A stretch of 64,000 nt of DNA, from assembly GCF_904849725.1 (NCBI RefSeq), contig NC_058519.1:105202881-105266880 (forward strand). The letters are read 5' to 3'. Source of the stretch: Hordeum vulgare subsp. vulgare. Lineage: Eukaryota > Streptophyta > Magnoliopsida > Poales > Poaceae. The notes below the pieces were generated by a model. The model saw only the letters and a program-made list of their open reading frames with translations, did not search any database and was not told the DNA's origin. Position numbers and translations under genes: made by a program. Positions 22,205 through 33,562 of the stretch are shown here, piece by piece. The stretch's first letter is position 1, and the number at the start of each line of letters is the position of its first letter.

Positions 22205-25200
22205 ATGGCCAATGCTGGTTCCAAGGGCAAGTGGAGGTCTCCTCCATCTCCGAAAACGACATTTTGAAGCTGAAGAGTTGTGGCTACCTTCCGGAAAACA
22301 TAGCCCACTGTGCACCGGAGGAGGACCAAGTTATCCCCACCCCTAGGGATGGGCAAAGAGTAGTTTTTCCCCTTATTTCATTAGAGGCTTAAGTTTTCCC
22401 CCTCACCCATTTGTTCGGGGGATCATGTTTTACTATGGTCTCGATTTCCACAATCTCCCCCAAACTCCATCACCCATCTCTCCGCTTTCATCATGGTGTG
22501 CGAGGCCTTCTTGCGGGTCCAACCCCACTTTGCGCTGTAGATGAAGGTCCTCAACGTCAAGCCCAAGGTCGTCAATGGCGAGCAGACTGACTGCACAGGG
22601 GCAATGATCGGCAAGATCAATGGGGCTACATGGCCAAAGGGCACATTCATAGATACTATCAAGTCATAGCAAAAGGAGTTGTTCTACATCACTGAGCCGC
22701 ACAACGCAGGCGAGGTAGCTCCTGCTCCATTTAGATCTGGCTCCCCTACACGCCTCACATCATGGACGGAAAAGGCCCTAGATTGGAGGGAGGCCACAGA
22801 CGTGAAGGAGCTCACGAAGAGGATCTCCTATCTAATGGAGAAGATCGACCTTACCAACATGGTACATGTGATGTTGCATCGTGGCCTTTTCCCGTGCAGG
22901 TACCGGTCCATCCCAATATGGGAATATGATTCGGAGAATTCGGTCAGTGCAGTTGGCGCAGTACTAAGATTTTTCCATACCACACTCGAGAAGCTGTGAA
23001 AGGATCTATTCAAGTCGCAAAAGACTTGGCCTAACGATGAGGAGGATGAAGGCCTTTCCCTCCTCAATCCTGCCAGACTAGTAATGTTTTTACCATATTG
23101 TTTAACTTTCATTCCTCCTTTAACAAGGCACTAACCCCTTCTTCCCCCAATACCTGCAGACCTGGCTGAAGAAATCCAGACCGATTAACTGTCTGACGCC
23201 TTTGTCCGAGGACGCAATGACCCCTCTGCTGGCGGCCATGTTGGTCGAGAAGATCTACACGACTCCGTGTGAGAAGGATGAACAGAAGAAGGGGAAGAAG
23301 AAGATCCAGGGGGCTTCGATCAAAAACCCCCTGGATACTAAGTTTGAAGAGACACTAGCTCCCTACCACATGGAGGGAGAAGAAGAGGAAGATGAGAAGG
23401 AGGTAAGAAACTCCTCCCACACAAAAAAGAGAGCGTCGTCAGAAGATTCCGAAGGAGATCAAGCTCTTGTTGCTTTGACGAAGCCATGTAGGGCCCATAT
23501 GGCCCTATTCGATGATATTCCAGACTCAGATGAGGAGTCTACACATGAGGCACTGGTCCCTCGAAGGACCCTCAGGGTGAAGGCCCGAGCCAAAAGGCAT
23601 GTACGGTAAATCCGAATACACCTTCTTGCTAATTACCATGGTTCTAATTAGGCTCATTTTTTGCATTACATCCCGCAGCGTGGTCTTCCTACCAATCAGA
23701 TTTTGGAGGGGGATTCCCTACTAGCTAACATGGCTGAAAGCGGGACCGGATCACCCTACTCACCTCCCCACAGCCGAGGGGAACGAGAAAGTGGTATCCA
23801 GGGAGGCCTCCCACTGCCAGATACGGGGATGACAATGTTATGGCCGAGGCTAATACTTCGGCCAGCGGGGACCAGGAGGATGAACTCCCCCTGGTGACAA
23901 AGGAGGGAGGGCTTGGACCCTCTGGATATCCTTCGAAGACAATTTTGGTGGATCCTTCGTCTCCGGTGCCGGCAGTAGTTGTCTCTCCGTTAAGGGAGAC
24001 TACTACGGCACATCCAGAACCATCCACAATGGAGCCGCTCCGAACTGGGTGGCCAGAGCTAAGGGAGGAAGGTCTAAATAATCCTTCTATTTCTGAAGAA
24101 TGACGCACTCACCTGAGTGTGGTTTTGCAAAGTATTCAATCCATTGATAATGGTCTGAAAAGAGCTTTCTACGCATTGTTAGCTAGCATCAAGGTAATCC
24201 ACATACTTTTTTGTTTACAATTATGTGGTGTCTAAAAGTTTTATTATTCCCAGTAGCCCCAAGCCCTGTGTGAGTTTGAAAGACTCATGCAGGGGTTAGA
24301 ATTATTTGGAAACAATGTCTACAACCCCAAGGCTCTCCTGGGTTGAACACAACACATCCTAGCAAAAAAGATATTGAAAGAAATCTTAAAATTATCAGAA
24401 TATGTTCTTTTGCATGCCTCTGCGTTAGCCGCAACCCCCAATTCTCTGGAGTTGGAGGAGATGAACCAGAAACTAAGTGTTTCCGAAGAAGATCTAGATC
24501 GCACCAACTAGCGTTTTGAAGACACTCAAAGTAAGTGCGCGAGCCTTTAGCATTTATATTGAATTATATGCAATTTTGTCTATAAAAGTACTTGCCAACT
24601 AACTATCACAGTTGTTGTTGCCGATGTTGATCGGCTCAAGGCTGAATCGAGTCGAGCCAAGCCAGAAGCTGCCAAACAGAGGGCACTGGCCCATACATGC
24701 TAAGGCTACCATTGAGAAATACAAATCTCGGGTCAGCGAGGTTTAGCAGGAACTTAAGGAGGCCATCACGAATAATGAGGCCCTCGAGCAAAAATAAAGA
24801 GAAAAATCGACCGAACTCGCATCGGTCACCACTCCTCTCCAAGAAGCTCGGAAGGAGGCGCATGATATCCAGAAGGAGGTTTTTCAGATCAAGTAAATAG
24901 TGGCTGGTAAGTGATATTTATTACAATGTACCTTTGGCAGGCAAAGATTTGTATCCCTTAATCAAGTATGGAGTTCTCCAGGTGCGATTGCCAATCTGCC
25001 GAAGAGTGCAGCAAAGGCTGAGAAGTACTATGCTTCTTAGGAGGATGCGACATAGCACGTGATATTTTGGGCATAGTTCCTGAATCCGGAGCATCCTCAA
25101 CTGGCGTCTAACTAGTTGAAGCAGCTGATGGAGCTTCAGAAAATGACCGAGCCATCCATGAAGGACTTGTGCATGAGGCTGTGGCCGACTGAACTGTTGC

Positions 25201-25466
25201 CCATCAGCTACTTTGGCTTGGTCAAGAAGCTGATTGTTGCGTCGCCTCGAATCGACGTCATAAAGCTCCTGTTCTGCATCGAAGGAGCTCGCATGGCCTT
25301 TGCAAAAACAATGACGCATTTGCCGAAGTTGGAGCCCACAAAGATGGCCACTGCATCTCTGCCGCCTGGGAAGGAGCACAGGTGCCTCGAACTTTACTTC
25401 GCCACTGCTATGGAGGGTGCCCGAGCTATAGAGTCACTATGTACGAAGGACATAGTGTTTGATTAG
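22205..25466 (+). pseudogene. Transposase_28-like ('putative gypsy type transposon') gene, antisense in element C
   Basis: The likely start at 22205 (MANAGSKGKW) is followed by a frameshift within about 60 bp and then by conserved blocks of the Transposase_28 family (PF04195): ILKLKSCGYL, VIPTP, FYITEPHNAG (22680) and TRLTSW. The C-terminal block (YFGLVKKLI.. IEGARMAF.. GKEHRCLELYF) is at about 25205-25400. Five GT-AG introns are plausible: 23081-23159, 23606-23678, 24194-24253, 24531-24611 and 24907-24981. An acidic, Lys/Glu-rich stretch lies between introns 1 and 2 and a coiled-coil-like stretch between introns 4 and 5. Several stops and shifts disable it. Its biochemical role is unknown even in intact relatives. 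It runs opposite to gag of the same element. Confidence 0.78.
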
Positions 25467-26359
25467 AGGATACTATCCTATAAAAGTTCTTGTATGATAC
25501 AATGCTTTTGAGTTTTTTCATGGTAGAACATGTCTTTAAATTGCAACTCTTGGTTTGGTTATTTTAATACTGAAAGTTTCCTGTCGTCGGTTTGAGGCCC
25601 TCGCCAGATTGTATCGAGGGTGTTTTCAACTCCCGCATAGTTACCATTAGCCAACGTTTTGGCACCATCTAGGCGGTAATGCAGGAGAAAACAAGGCAAT
25701 CGGACCATCGGGCTTTAATGCTTCCATTTAACCATAAGAGCGTGACCATGGGTGCTACGTAGAAACCTTTCGAAAATTTGTGATATTCGGCTTATAATGT
25801 GGTGTAAAAAAATAGGAATCACTTGGTCTAAATGACTTCAAACACGTTGCAAGAAGCGATGAACCCCTAGCGGTTCCGTAGTTTGACACTTATCTTCGGA
25901 TCGTGGACCAGTTCTCGCTCATCATGCGTGTTAGTTTTCGGCTTTCTCCACTGAGGTACTTAACTAGACAAACTGGAAATACAATTGTAGTGGTTCTCCC
26001 TTTACCCTTTTAGCCGAACTAGCGGAACGTAAATGGGTAAACATAGGAGAGGGGCAACCCAACATTTGACCAAAGACATAATTCAGAACTGATGCATATA
26101 ATGCAAATCGAAGACCCACACTTGTGAAATTCTAAATAGCAATGTAACCGTCAGAAAGGGGTGGTTGTGAAGACCAAGCCCCCCGTCAATTCAGACAATG
26201 TGTGCATAAAAGAAACTTGTGCAAGTATTCAGGAAGCAGTTCAGGAAAAGTAAGAGGCAAAAAATGATTGTGAAGCTCATAAGTAACAAAGAACGTTCCC
26301 TACTTTCGAAGAGTTATGAATTGTACAATTCAGACTTCACAAGTAGATGTGTATATATA

Positions 26360-26393
<34 letters not shown>

Positions 26394-26680
26394 GATGAAT
26401 AAAAGAGTACAAAGTAGAGGTTTACACAAGATTGGATATGACTAGTTTGATGTTCCTGTAAGAACACTGCTGCACGCCTGCGCCTTTACTCATTGGAGAA
26501 TACTCCTTGGACAGGAGGGAACTTCGATGAACAACTCTTGTGGTCAATGGTGGTGTTGAGAAGCCGCCGATGTTTATGTGTGCTTAACACCGATATTGGT
26601 CCTTAATGGTACCTGTATATGTCTAGAGACTGTACTGCCCATGGTTCGGTTTATCCGAATAGTAAACCATGTACTATTGG
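25467..26680. other. Noncoding stretch of element C, expected pol absent
   Basis: Between the antisense gene and the protease fragment I see no reverse transcriptase, RNase H or integrase motif on either strand. A microsatellite interrupts it at 26348-26393. An autonomous Gypsy element would have about 3 kb of pol here. Confidence 0.55.
26348..26393. repeat. TG/TA dinucleotide microsatellite
   Basis: About eight TG units lie between TA runs, a simple-sequence repeat likely to vary in length. Confidence 0.9.
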
Positions 26681-27344
26681 TCCTCGTAACTGCCCATGGT
26701 ATCTTAAGTGCAAAGTTGTGCCTTTGAGGTACATACTTTGCTGGTGGCAAGGTATTGCTACGAGGGGCGTAACCTATTTATCCACCGAGGAATGTGACTG
26801 TGGCGGGGCGCGAGCCTGTTTATGCTCCTTAACACACACTCTTCATTTAGGAGTCGTGTCACCGGCCTGTACTTCGGCTGCTAGGGCTGTAATGTGTTCC
26901 TCGGTCCAAAGGGATCGTTCGTTGTTACCAGTGACAGTAATAACACACTTGGGTCCTGGCATCTTCAGCTTGAGCTATGCATAATGGGGGACGACATTGA
27001 AGAGAGCGAAGGTCGTATGACCGAGGAGTGCATGGTACCCGATGCGGAAAGTGATGACATCGAAGATCAAATCTTCGCGTCGAAAGTTTTTGGTTGAGCC
27101 TAACACTACCTCTAGGGTTACCGTGCCTAAACAATGAGTCTCAACACCATGACTTACTCATTTGAAGGTGGTCTTACTCGGTTTACTTCGTGATGGATCA
27201 ATACCCATTTTCCACACTGTATCCTCGTAAATAAGACTAAGGCTGCTATCCCCACTCATGAGGACTCGTGTGAGTTTATACCCATCAATGATGGGATCAA
27301 GTACCAAGGCCGCTGACCCCCCGTGCCGAATACTGGTGGGGGTG
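26681..27344 (-). pseudogene. pol: Gypsy protease-region fragment of element C
   Basis: On the minus strand the order of conserved words fits the protease region of Tat-type polyproteins: a GDSSLSLIYEDT-like active-site block (about 27250), KMGIDPSRSKPS, TVTLEVV, then GYHALLGHTTFALFNVVPHYA (about 26985-27045) and LKLKMPGPK. The usual D-G-S/D-S-G at the active site is altered. In-frame stops are present, for example within the block after KTTFK. The reading continues across the insertion of the Athila-type element into gag-side sequence at 36628, which supports that insertion. After about 26800 the similarity ends before any reverse transcriptase. Confidence 0.65.
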
Positions 27345-28118
27345 TGATATGTCCATTTTGCATCATGTTTTCATGTTGATATTTATCGCTTCTTTGGCTG
27401 TTATTTCACTTCACGGTACAATTCCTATGCCTTTTCTCTATTGTTTTGCAAGGTTTACATGAAGAGGGAGAATGCCGGCAAGTGGAATTCTCGCCTGAAA
27501 GTGGAGCAAAGTTGAGATACCTATTCTGCACAACTCCAAACGCCGTGAAAATCAACGATGATTTTTTTCCGTATTTATCAAAAATACTGGGCCGAAGAAG
27601 TGCCACAGGGGCGCCAGGGGTGCCCACAAGCCTGCACGTCGCGACCACCCCTAGGCCGCGCCATGAGGGCTTGTGGGCAACCTGCTGGCCCACTTGCCCC
27701 CCTCTTTTGCTATATGAAGGGTTTCATCCAGAAAAAATCAAGGAGGAGCTTTTTCATGGATTCGCTGCCGCCACGAGGCGGAACTTGAGCAGAACCAATC
27801 TAGAGCTCCGGCAGGACGATCCTGCCGGGGAAACTTCCCTCCCGAAGGGGGAAATCGTCACCATCGTCATCATCAACACTCCTCTCATCGGAGGGGACTC
27901 GTCACCATCAACATCTTCATCAGCACCATCTCATCTCCAAACCCTAGTTCATCACTTGTAACCAATCTCCGTCTCGCGACTCCGATTGGTACTTGTAAGG
28001 TTGCTAGTAGTGTTAATTACTCTTTGTAGTTGATGCTAGTTGGATTATTTGGTGGAAGAGTTTATGTTCAGATCCTTGATGCTACTCATTACCTCTCTGG
28101 TCATGAATATGATTATGC
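27345..28118 (+). mobile_element. 5' LTR of the Athila-type element, truncated
   Basis: It begins TGATATGTCCATTTTGC and follows the 3' LTR (35099 onward) for about 775 of 1,524 bp, then breaks off after GATTATGCTT. By eye the aligned part differs at roughly 6-7%. The hairpin is at 27621-27679 and the TATA-like TATATGAA at about 27711. Confidence 0.88.
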
Positions 28119-29760
28119 TTATTTGGTGGAAGAGTCTATGTTGAAATAGTTGCTCCTCAACCTGCTGCATGTACTGAAAATATTTGCTTTGAATTTCCTT
28201 CGGGTATGCTTGAGAAACTGCTGGCTAATCCTTTTACAGGAGATGGAACATCACATCAAGACTTGCATCTAATCTATGTAGATGAAGTTTGTGGTTTATT
28301 TAAGCTTGCAGGTTTGCCCGAGGATGAGGTCAAGAAGAGGGTCTTTCCTTTATCTTTGAAGGATAAGGCGTTGACATGGTATAGGCTATGTGATGATACT
28401 GGATCATGGGACTACAATCGGTTGAAATTGGAATTTCATCAAAAGTTTTATCCTATGCATTTAGTACATCGTGATCGGAATTATATTTACAATTTTTGGC
28501 CTCGTGACAGAGAAAGCATCGCTCAAGCTTGGGGGAGGCTTAAATCAATGCTATATTCATGCCCCAATCATGAGCTCTCGAGAGAAATTATCATTCAGAA
28601 CTTCTATGCTCAGCTTTCTCATGATGATCGTACCATGCTTGATACTTCTTGTACCGGTTCTTTTATGAAGAGAGATATTGACTTCAAATGGAATTTATTG
28701 GAGAGACTTAAACGCAACTCTGAAGATTGGGAGCTTGTAGAAGGTAAGGAGTCAGGTATGAATTTCACGTTTGATTGCGTTAAATCCTTTGTTGAGACAA
28801 ATACCTTTAGTGATTTTAGCGCTAAGTATGGATTTGACTCTGAGATAGTAGCTTCATTGTGTGAATCTTTTGCTGCTCATATTGATCTCCCCAAAGAGAA
28901 GTGGTTTAAATATCATCCTCCTTTAGAAGTCAATGTAGTTAAACCCACTCCAGTTGAAGAGAAAGTCATTGCCTATAATGATCCTGTTGTTCCCAGTGCT
29001 TACATTGAGAAAACACCTTTCCCTGTTAGGATAAAGGATCATTCTAAAGCTTCAACTGTGATATGTAGAGGCTATATTAGAACACCTACACCCCCTGAGC
29101 AAATTAGAGTTGAACCTAGCATTGCTATTATCAAAGATTTTCTGTCCGACAATGTTGAGGGACATAATATTCACTTCTCTCAAGATGCTGCTAGAATTGC
29201 TAAACCTCACGCTAGAGACAAACATAGGCCTGTTGTTGGCATGCCTGTGGTTTCTGTTAAGATAGGAGGTCATTGTTATCATGGTTTATGTGACGCGGGT
29301 GCTAGTGTTAGTGCAATACCTCAATCCTTATACGATGAAATCAAAGATGAGATTGCACCTGTTGAGATAGAGCCTATTGATGTCACTATTCAGCTTGCCA
29401 ATAGAGATACTATCTGCCCTGTGGGAATTGTTAAGGATGTTGAAGTCTTGTGTGGTAAAACGAAGTATCCTGTTGATTTCCTCGTTCTTGCTACCGCACA
29501 AGATAGCTTTTGTCCCATCATATTTGGTAGACCTTTTCTCAATACTGTCAATGCTCATATTGATTGTGAGAAGCAAATTGTCACTATTGGCTTTGAAGGT
29601 GCGTCACATGAGTTCAATTTCTCCAAGTTTGGTAGACAACCTCATGAAAAGGAGTTTCCTAGTAGGGATGAAACTATTGCCTTAGCCTCTATTGCCGTGC
29701 CCCCTACTGATCCCTTAGAGAAATACTTGCTTGAGCATGAAAATGATATGCATATGGATG
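28119..29760 (+). pseudogene. gag: Athila-type gag and protease, N terminus deleted
   Basis: The open frame from 28206 (673 codons in all) starts inside gag. The Retrotrans_gag core is seen at residues about 26-85 (LFKLAGLPEDEVKKRVFPLS, then ALTWYRL, then FHQKFYP). The aspartic protease active site is D-A-G at about 29293 (residue 363), with Ala where Gypsy proteases mostly have Ser or Thr, and the second protease block (PIIFGRPFLNT) is at about 29513. No CCHC zinc knuckle is visible, which is common in this lineage. Coding sequence probably extends a little upstream of 28206 in the same frame, but the true gag start was lost with the primer site. No complete product is possible. Confidence 0.88.
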
Positions 29761-31420
29761 AAAGGGATGAGATAGATAGAGTTGTCTTAGAACAATTTCC
29801 TATCCTTAAGAATAACCTGCCTGTTGAACTCCTTGGGGATCCACCCCCACCAAAGGGTGATCCTGTGTTAGAGCTTAAACAGTTGCCTGATACTCTTAAG
29901 TATGACTATCTTGATGAGAAAGAGATATATCCTGTTATTATTAGTGCTAGCCTCTCAGAGCAGGAAGAAAAGAAGTTACTAAAAACTCTGAGGAAGCACC
30001 GTGCTGCTATTGGATATACTCTTGATGGTCTTAAGGGCATTAGTCCCACTCTATGCCAGCACAAGATTAAGACTGATCCTGACTTCAAACCAGTTGCTGA
30101 TCATCAAAGGAGATTAAATCCTAAGATGAAAGAAGTAGTGAGAAAAGAAATACTAAAGCTCCTGGAAGCATGTATCATTTATCCTGTTGCTCACAACGAT
30201 TGTGAGTCCGGTACATTGCGTCCCTAAGAAGGGAGGCATTACCGTTGTCCCTAATGATAAGGATGAATTGATCCCACAGAGGATTATTACTGGCTATAGG
30301 ATGGTGATCGATTTTAGAAATTGAATAAAGCCACTAGGAAAGATCATTACCCTTTGCCTTTTATCGACCAAATGCTAGAAAGACTGTCTAAACACACACA
30401 CTTCTGCTTTCTAGACGGTTACTCTGGTTTCTCCCAAATACCAGTTGCACAATCTGATCAGGAGAAAACCACTTTCACCTGCCTTTTCGGTACCTTTGCT
30501 TATAGACGTATGCCTTTTGGCTTATGTAATGCACCTGCCACCTTTCAAAGATGTATGATGGCTATATTCTCTGACTTTTGTGAAAAGATTGTTGAGGTTT
30601 TCATGGATGACTTCTCCGTTTACGGGTCTTCTTTTGATGATTGCCTCAACAACTTTGATCGAGTCTTGCAGAGATGTAAAGATACCAATCTTGTCTTGAA
30701 TTGGGAGAAGTGCCACTTTATGGTTAATGATGGCATCGTCTTAGGACATAAAATTTCTGAAATAGGTATTGAAGTCGATAAGGCTAAGGTTGATGCAATC
30801 GAGAAAATGCCGCACCCCAAAAATATCAAAGGTATAAGAAGTTTCCTTGGTCATGCTGGTTTCTATAGAAGGTTCATTAAAGACTTCTCTAAGATTTCTA
30901 GGCCTCTTACCAATCTCTTGCAAAAGGACATTCCTTTTGTCTTTAAAGATGATTGTGAGGAAGCCTTCGAAATACTTAAGAGGGCTTTGATAACTGCACC
31001 TATTGTTCAACCACCTGATTGGAACTTACCTTTTGAGATCATGTGTGATGCTAGCGATTTTGCTGTTGGTGCTGTTCTAGGGCAAAGAGTCGATAAGAAG
31101 TTGAATGTTATTCACTACGCTAGTAAAACTCTAGACAATGCCCAGAGAAACTATGCTACTACGGAGAAGGAGTTTTTAGCAGTCGTGTTTGCATGTGAAA
31201 AGTTCAGGTCTTACATAGTTGATTCCAAAGTCACTATTCACACTGATCATGCTGCTATTAAGTACCTCATGGAGAAGAAGGACGCTAAACCTAGACTTAT
31301 CAGATGGGTTCTCTTGCTACAAGAATTTGATTTGCACGTTGTGGACAGAAAGGGTGCTGATAACCCAGTAGCAGATAACTTGTCTAGGTTGGAGAACGTT
31401 CTTGATGACCCACAACCTAT
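29761..31420 (+). pseudogene. pol: Athila-type reverse transcriptase and RNase H
   Basis: The frame opened at 28206 runs into the N-terminal reverse transcriptase (KMKEVVRKEILKLLEA..YPV) and is shifted near 30200. A second break near 30320 precedes a 463-codon open frame (30321-31712). Its motifs are in order: [21 protein letters not shown] and the catalytic FMDD box (residues about 94-97), the usual YxDD variant in this group. RNase H follows with [29 protein letters not shown] and [12 protein letters not shown], supplying the acidic catalytic residues. Apart from the two breaks the enzyme region looks well conserved. Order RT then RNase H then integrase proves Gypsy. Confidence 0.9.
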
Positions 31421-32859
31421 TGATGATAGCTTTCCCGATGAGCAGTTGAATGTCATCAATGCTTCACGTAGTGCACCGTGGTATGCTGATTATGCAAACT
31501 ATATCGTTGCCAAATACATACCACCTAGTTTCACGTACCAGCAAAAGAAGAAATTCTTCTTTGACTTGATACACTACTTTTGGGATGATCCTCACCTTTA
31601 TAAGGAAGGAGTAGATGGTGTTATTAGACGTTGTGTACCTAAACATGAACAGGGACAGATCCTACAGAAGTGTCACTCCAAGGCCTACGGAGGACACCAT
31701 AAGGGAGATTGAACTGCACACAAGGTATTGCAATCAGGTTTCTATTGGCCCACTCTCTTCAAGGATGCCCGTAAGTTTGTCTTGTCTTGTGACAAATGTC
31801 AAAGAATAGGTAATATTAGCAAACATCAGGAAATGCCTATGAACTATTCACTTATCATTGAACCATTTGATGTCTGGGGCTTTGATTATATGGGACCTTT
31901 TCCAAAATCCAACGGGTATACTCACATCTTAGTTGCTGTTGATTACGTCACTAAGTTGGTAGAAGCTATCCCCCTTGTAGTGCTGATCACAACACCTCTA
32001 TCAGGATCCTGAAAGAAGTTATCTTCCCTAGATTTGGAGTCCCTAGATATCTAATGACCGACGGTGGTTCACACTTCATTGATGGTGCTATCCGTAAAAC
32101 GCTTGCTAAGTACGATGTCAACCATAGAATTGCGTCTCCCTATCACCCTCAGTCCAGTGGTCAAGTAGAGCTAAGCAACAGAGAGATTAAACTGATTCTG
32201 CAAAAGACTGTCAACAGGTCTAGAAAGAATTGGTCTAAGAAGCTCGATGATGCACTATGGGCTTATAGAACTGCCTATAAGAATGCCATGGGCATGTCTC
32301 CTACAAAATGATGTATGGGAAAGCATGTCACTTACCTCTTGAGCTAGAGCATAAAGCTTATTCGGCAATCAAAGAGCTCAACTTTTATTTCAAACTTGCC
32401 GGTGAGAAGAGGTTGTTTGACATTAGCTCGCTTGATGAATGGAGAACTCAGGCATATGAGAATGCCAAGATGTTCAAAGAGAAGGTTAAGAGGTGGCATG
32501 ATAAGAGGATGCAAAAGCGTGAGTCCAATGTAGGTGATTATGTCTTGCGATATAACTCTCGTTTAAGATTCTTTGCAGGCAATCATATCTCTAAATGGGA
32601 AGGTCCCTATGTTGTTGAAGAAGTATATCGTTCCGGTTCTATCAAGATCAACAACACGGGAGGTAATTGTCCGAGAGTGGTAAATGGGCAGAGAATCAAG
32701 CATTATATCTCAGGTGCTCCCATAAATGTTGAAAGCAATATTATCAATACTATAACTCCGAAAGAATACCTAGGGGATATTTATCAGCCTGTTTCAGACT
32801 CCAAAAACGAAGAGGTATGTGATTCGGTAAGAAAACAGAGTCCAAAACTTTTCAAGTAG
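31421..32859 (+). pseudogene. pol: Athila-type integrase
   Basis: The zinc-binding part has the HHCC pattern ([10 protein letters not shown], then CDKCQRIGN). A TGA at about 31709 interrupts it. The core shows the first catalytic Asp (WGFDYMGPF, about 31877), the second (LMTDGGSHF, about 32060) and the Glu (SSGQVELSN, about 32160). Breaks lie near 31990-32050 and 32311. The C-terminal part (32308-32859) is open for 183 codons and carries the usual beta-rich end (WEGPYVVEEVYRSGSIKI). It inserts cDNA into host DNA; this copy needs at least three repairs to be read through. Confidence 0.88.
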
Positions 32860-32933
32860 GAATTTTTTTCCGTTTTAGAATATTTGAAAAAAATACAAAA
32901 ATTGGAAGTAGTCCGGAAAATGCCCGAGGAAGC

Positions 32934-33146
32934 GACAAGCCTGCACGGTGCAGGCCCACCCCTGGCCGTGCCATGAGGGCTTGTGGCCACCTCGTGCGCC
33001 TCCCAGACTCCATTTTCGTGCAGGGTACTCCTTCTGGTCTGAAAAAAAATCATTATATATACTCCCGTTTGGTCTGACCCCTGCATCACACAGATCTCTT
33101 CTGTTTTTCGTTTCGAGCCTGTTTTCTGCCGCAGATTTAGAGCGAG
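32934..33146 (+). promoter_or_regulatory. Hairpin plus TATA plus 3' splice-site-like sequence between pol and the last frame
   Basis: ACAAGCC..GGCTTGT (32935-32985) is the same hairpin found upstream of LTR TATA boxes in this window. A TATATATA-type box follows at 33054-33061, about 70 bp downstream. TTCTGCCGCAG (33123-33133) resembles a plant 3' splice site, and an ATG follows at 33147. This could be an internal promoter or a splice acceptor for the frame after pol. No expression evidence is available. Confidence 0.4.
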
Positions 33147-33562
33147 ATGTCATCCGAGGAATCTGCGGGGAGAACAATCTCCGTCAAATCTATGGAGAAG
33201 TTCATGCTGATCTGAAAAGGATGGAGGTAATGGAGGCTAAGGAAAGGCTACCTAAAGAAACCAAGGGCAAAGCTAAGGAGAATGATCAGACATGGGACGA
33301 AGTGCAATCTGTGCTCATCAAGGAAGAAGCTGAAGAAGTGGATTTCCTCCAACCCTACCTCCACCTACTGTCTCCATCTTTGATTGAACTCTTGAGGTTT
33401 TGTGAAACAACTCGTGCTCGCAATACTTGTCTCACTCGTGAAGTTGTTTTGCTGGAAAAACATATCGCATATCTCCAAGGTATAAATCAAAGATTAATGG
33501 CTCTCTTGGAGTCAAAGATTGCAATAACTCCTCCACCTTCACCACCAAAGGAAGACAACTAA
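33147..33562 (+). pseudogene. Frame after pol in the Athila-type element, unknown function
   Basis: In Athila elements the position after pol is where an envelope-like frame is described. Here the natural start is probably the ATG at 33147 (MSSEESAGRTISV), which stops after 22 codons. The main open frame, from 32948 in another phase, covers the rest, so one small indel near 33200 seems likely. The product would be about 140 residues: charged, Lys/Glu-rich at first (about 33215-33300), then leucine-rich with coiled-coil character (about 33350-33510), ending TPPPSPPKEDN. I see no signal peptide or membrane segment, so nothing supports an envelope role. Confidence 0.5.

Noticed and set aside
26619..26984. 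121-codon plus-strand frame with Cys-rich sequence
   Set aside because: Shadow of the minus-strand protease region and its degenerate continuation.
32948..33562. Envelope protein in the Athila-type element
   Set aside because: Position fits, but no signal peptide, membrane segment or glycoprotein-like cysteine pattern is visible.
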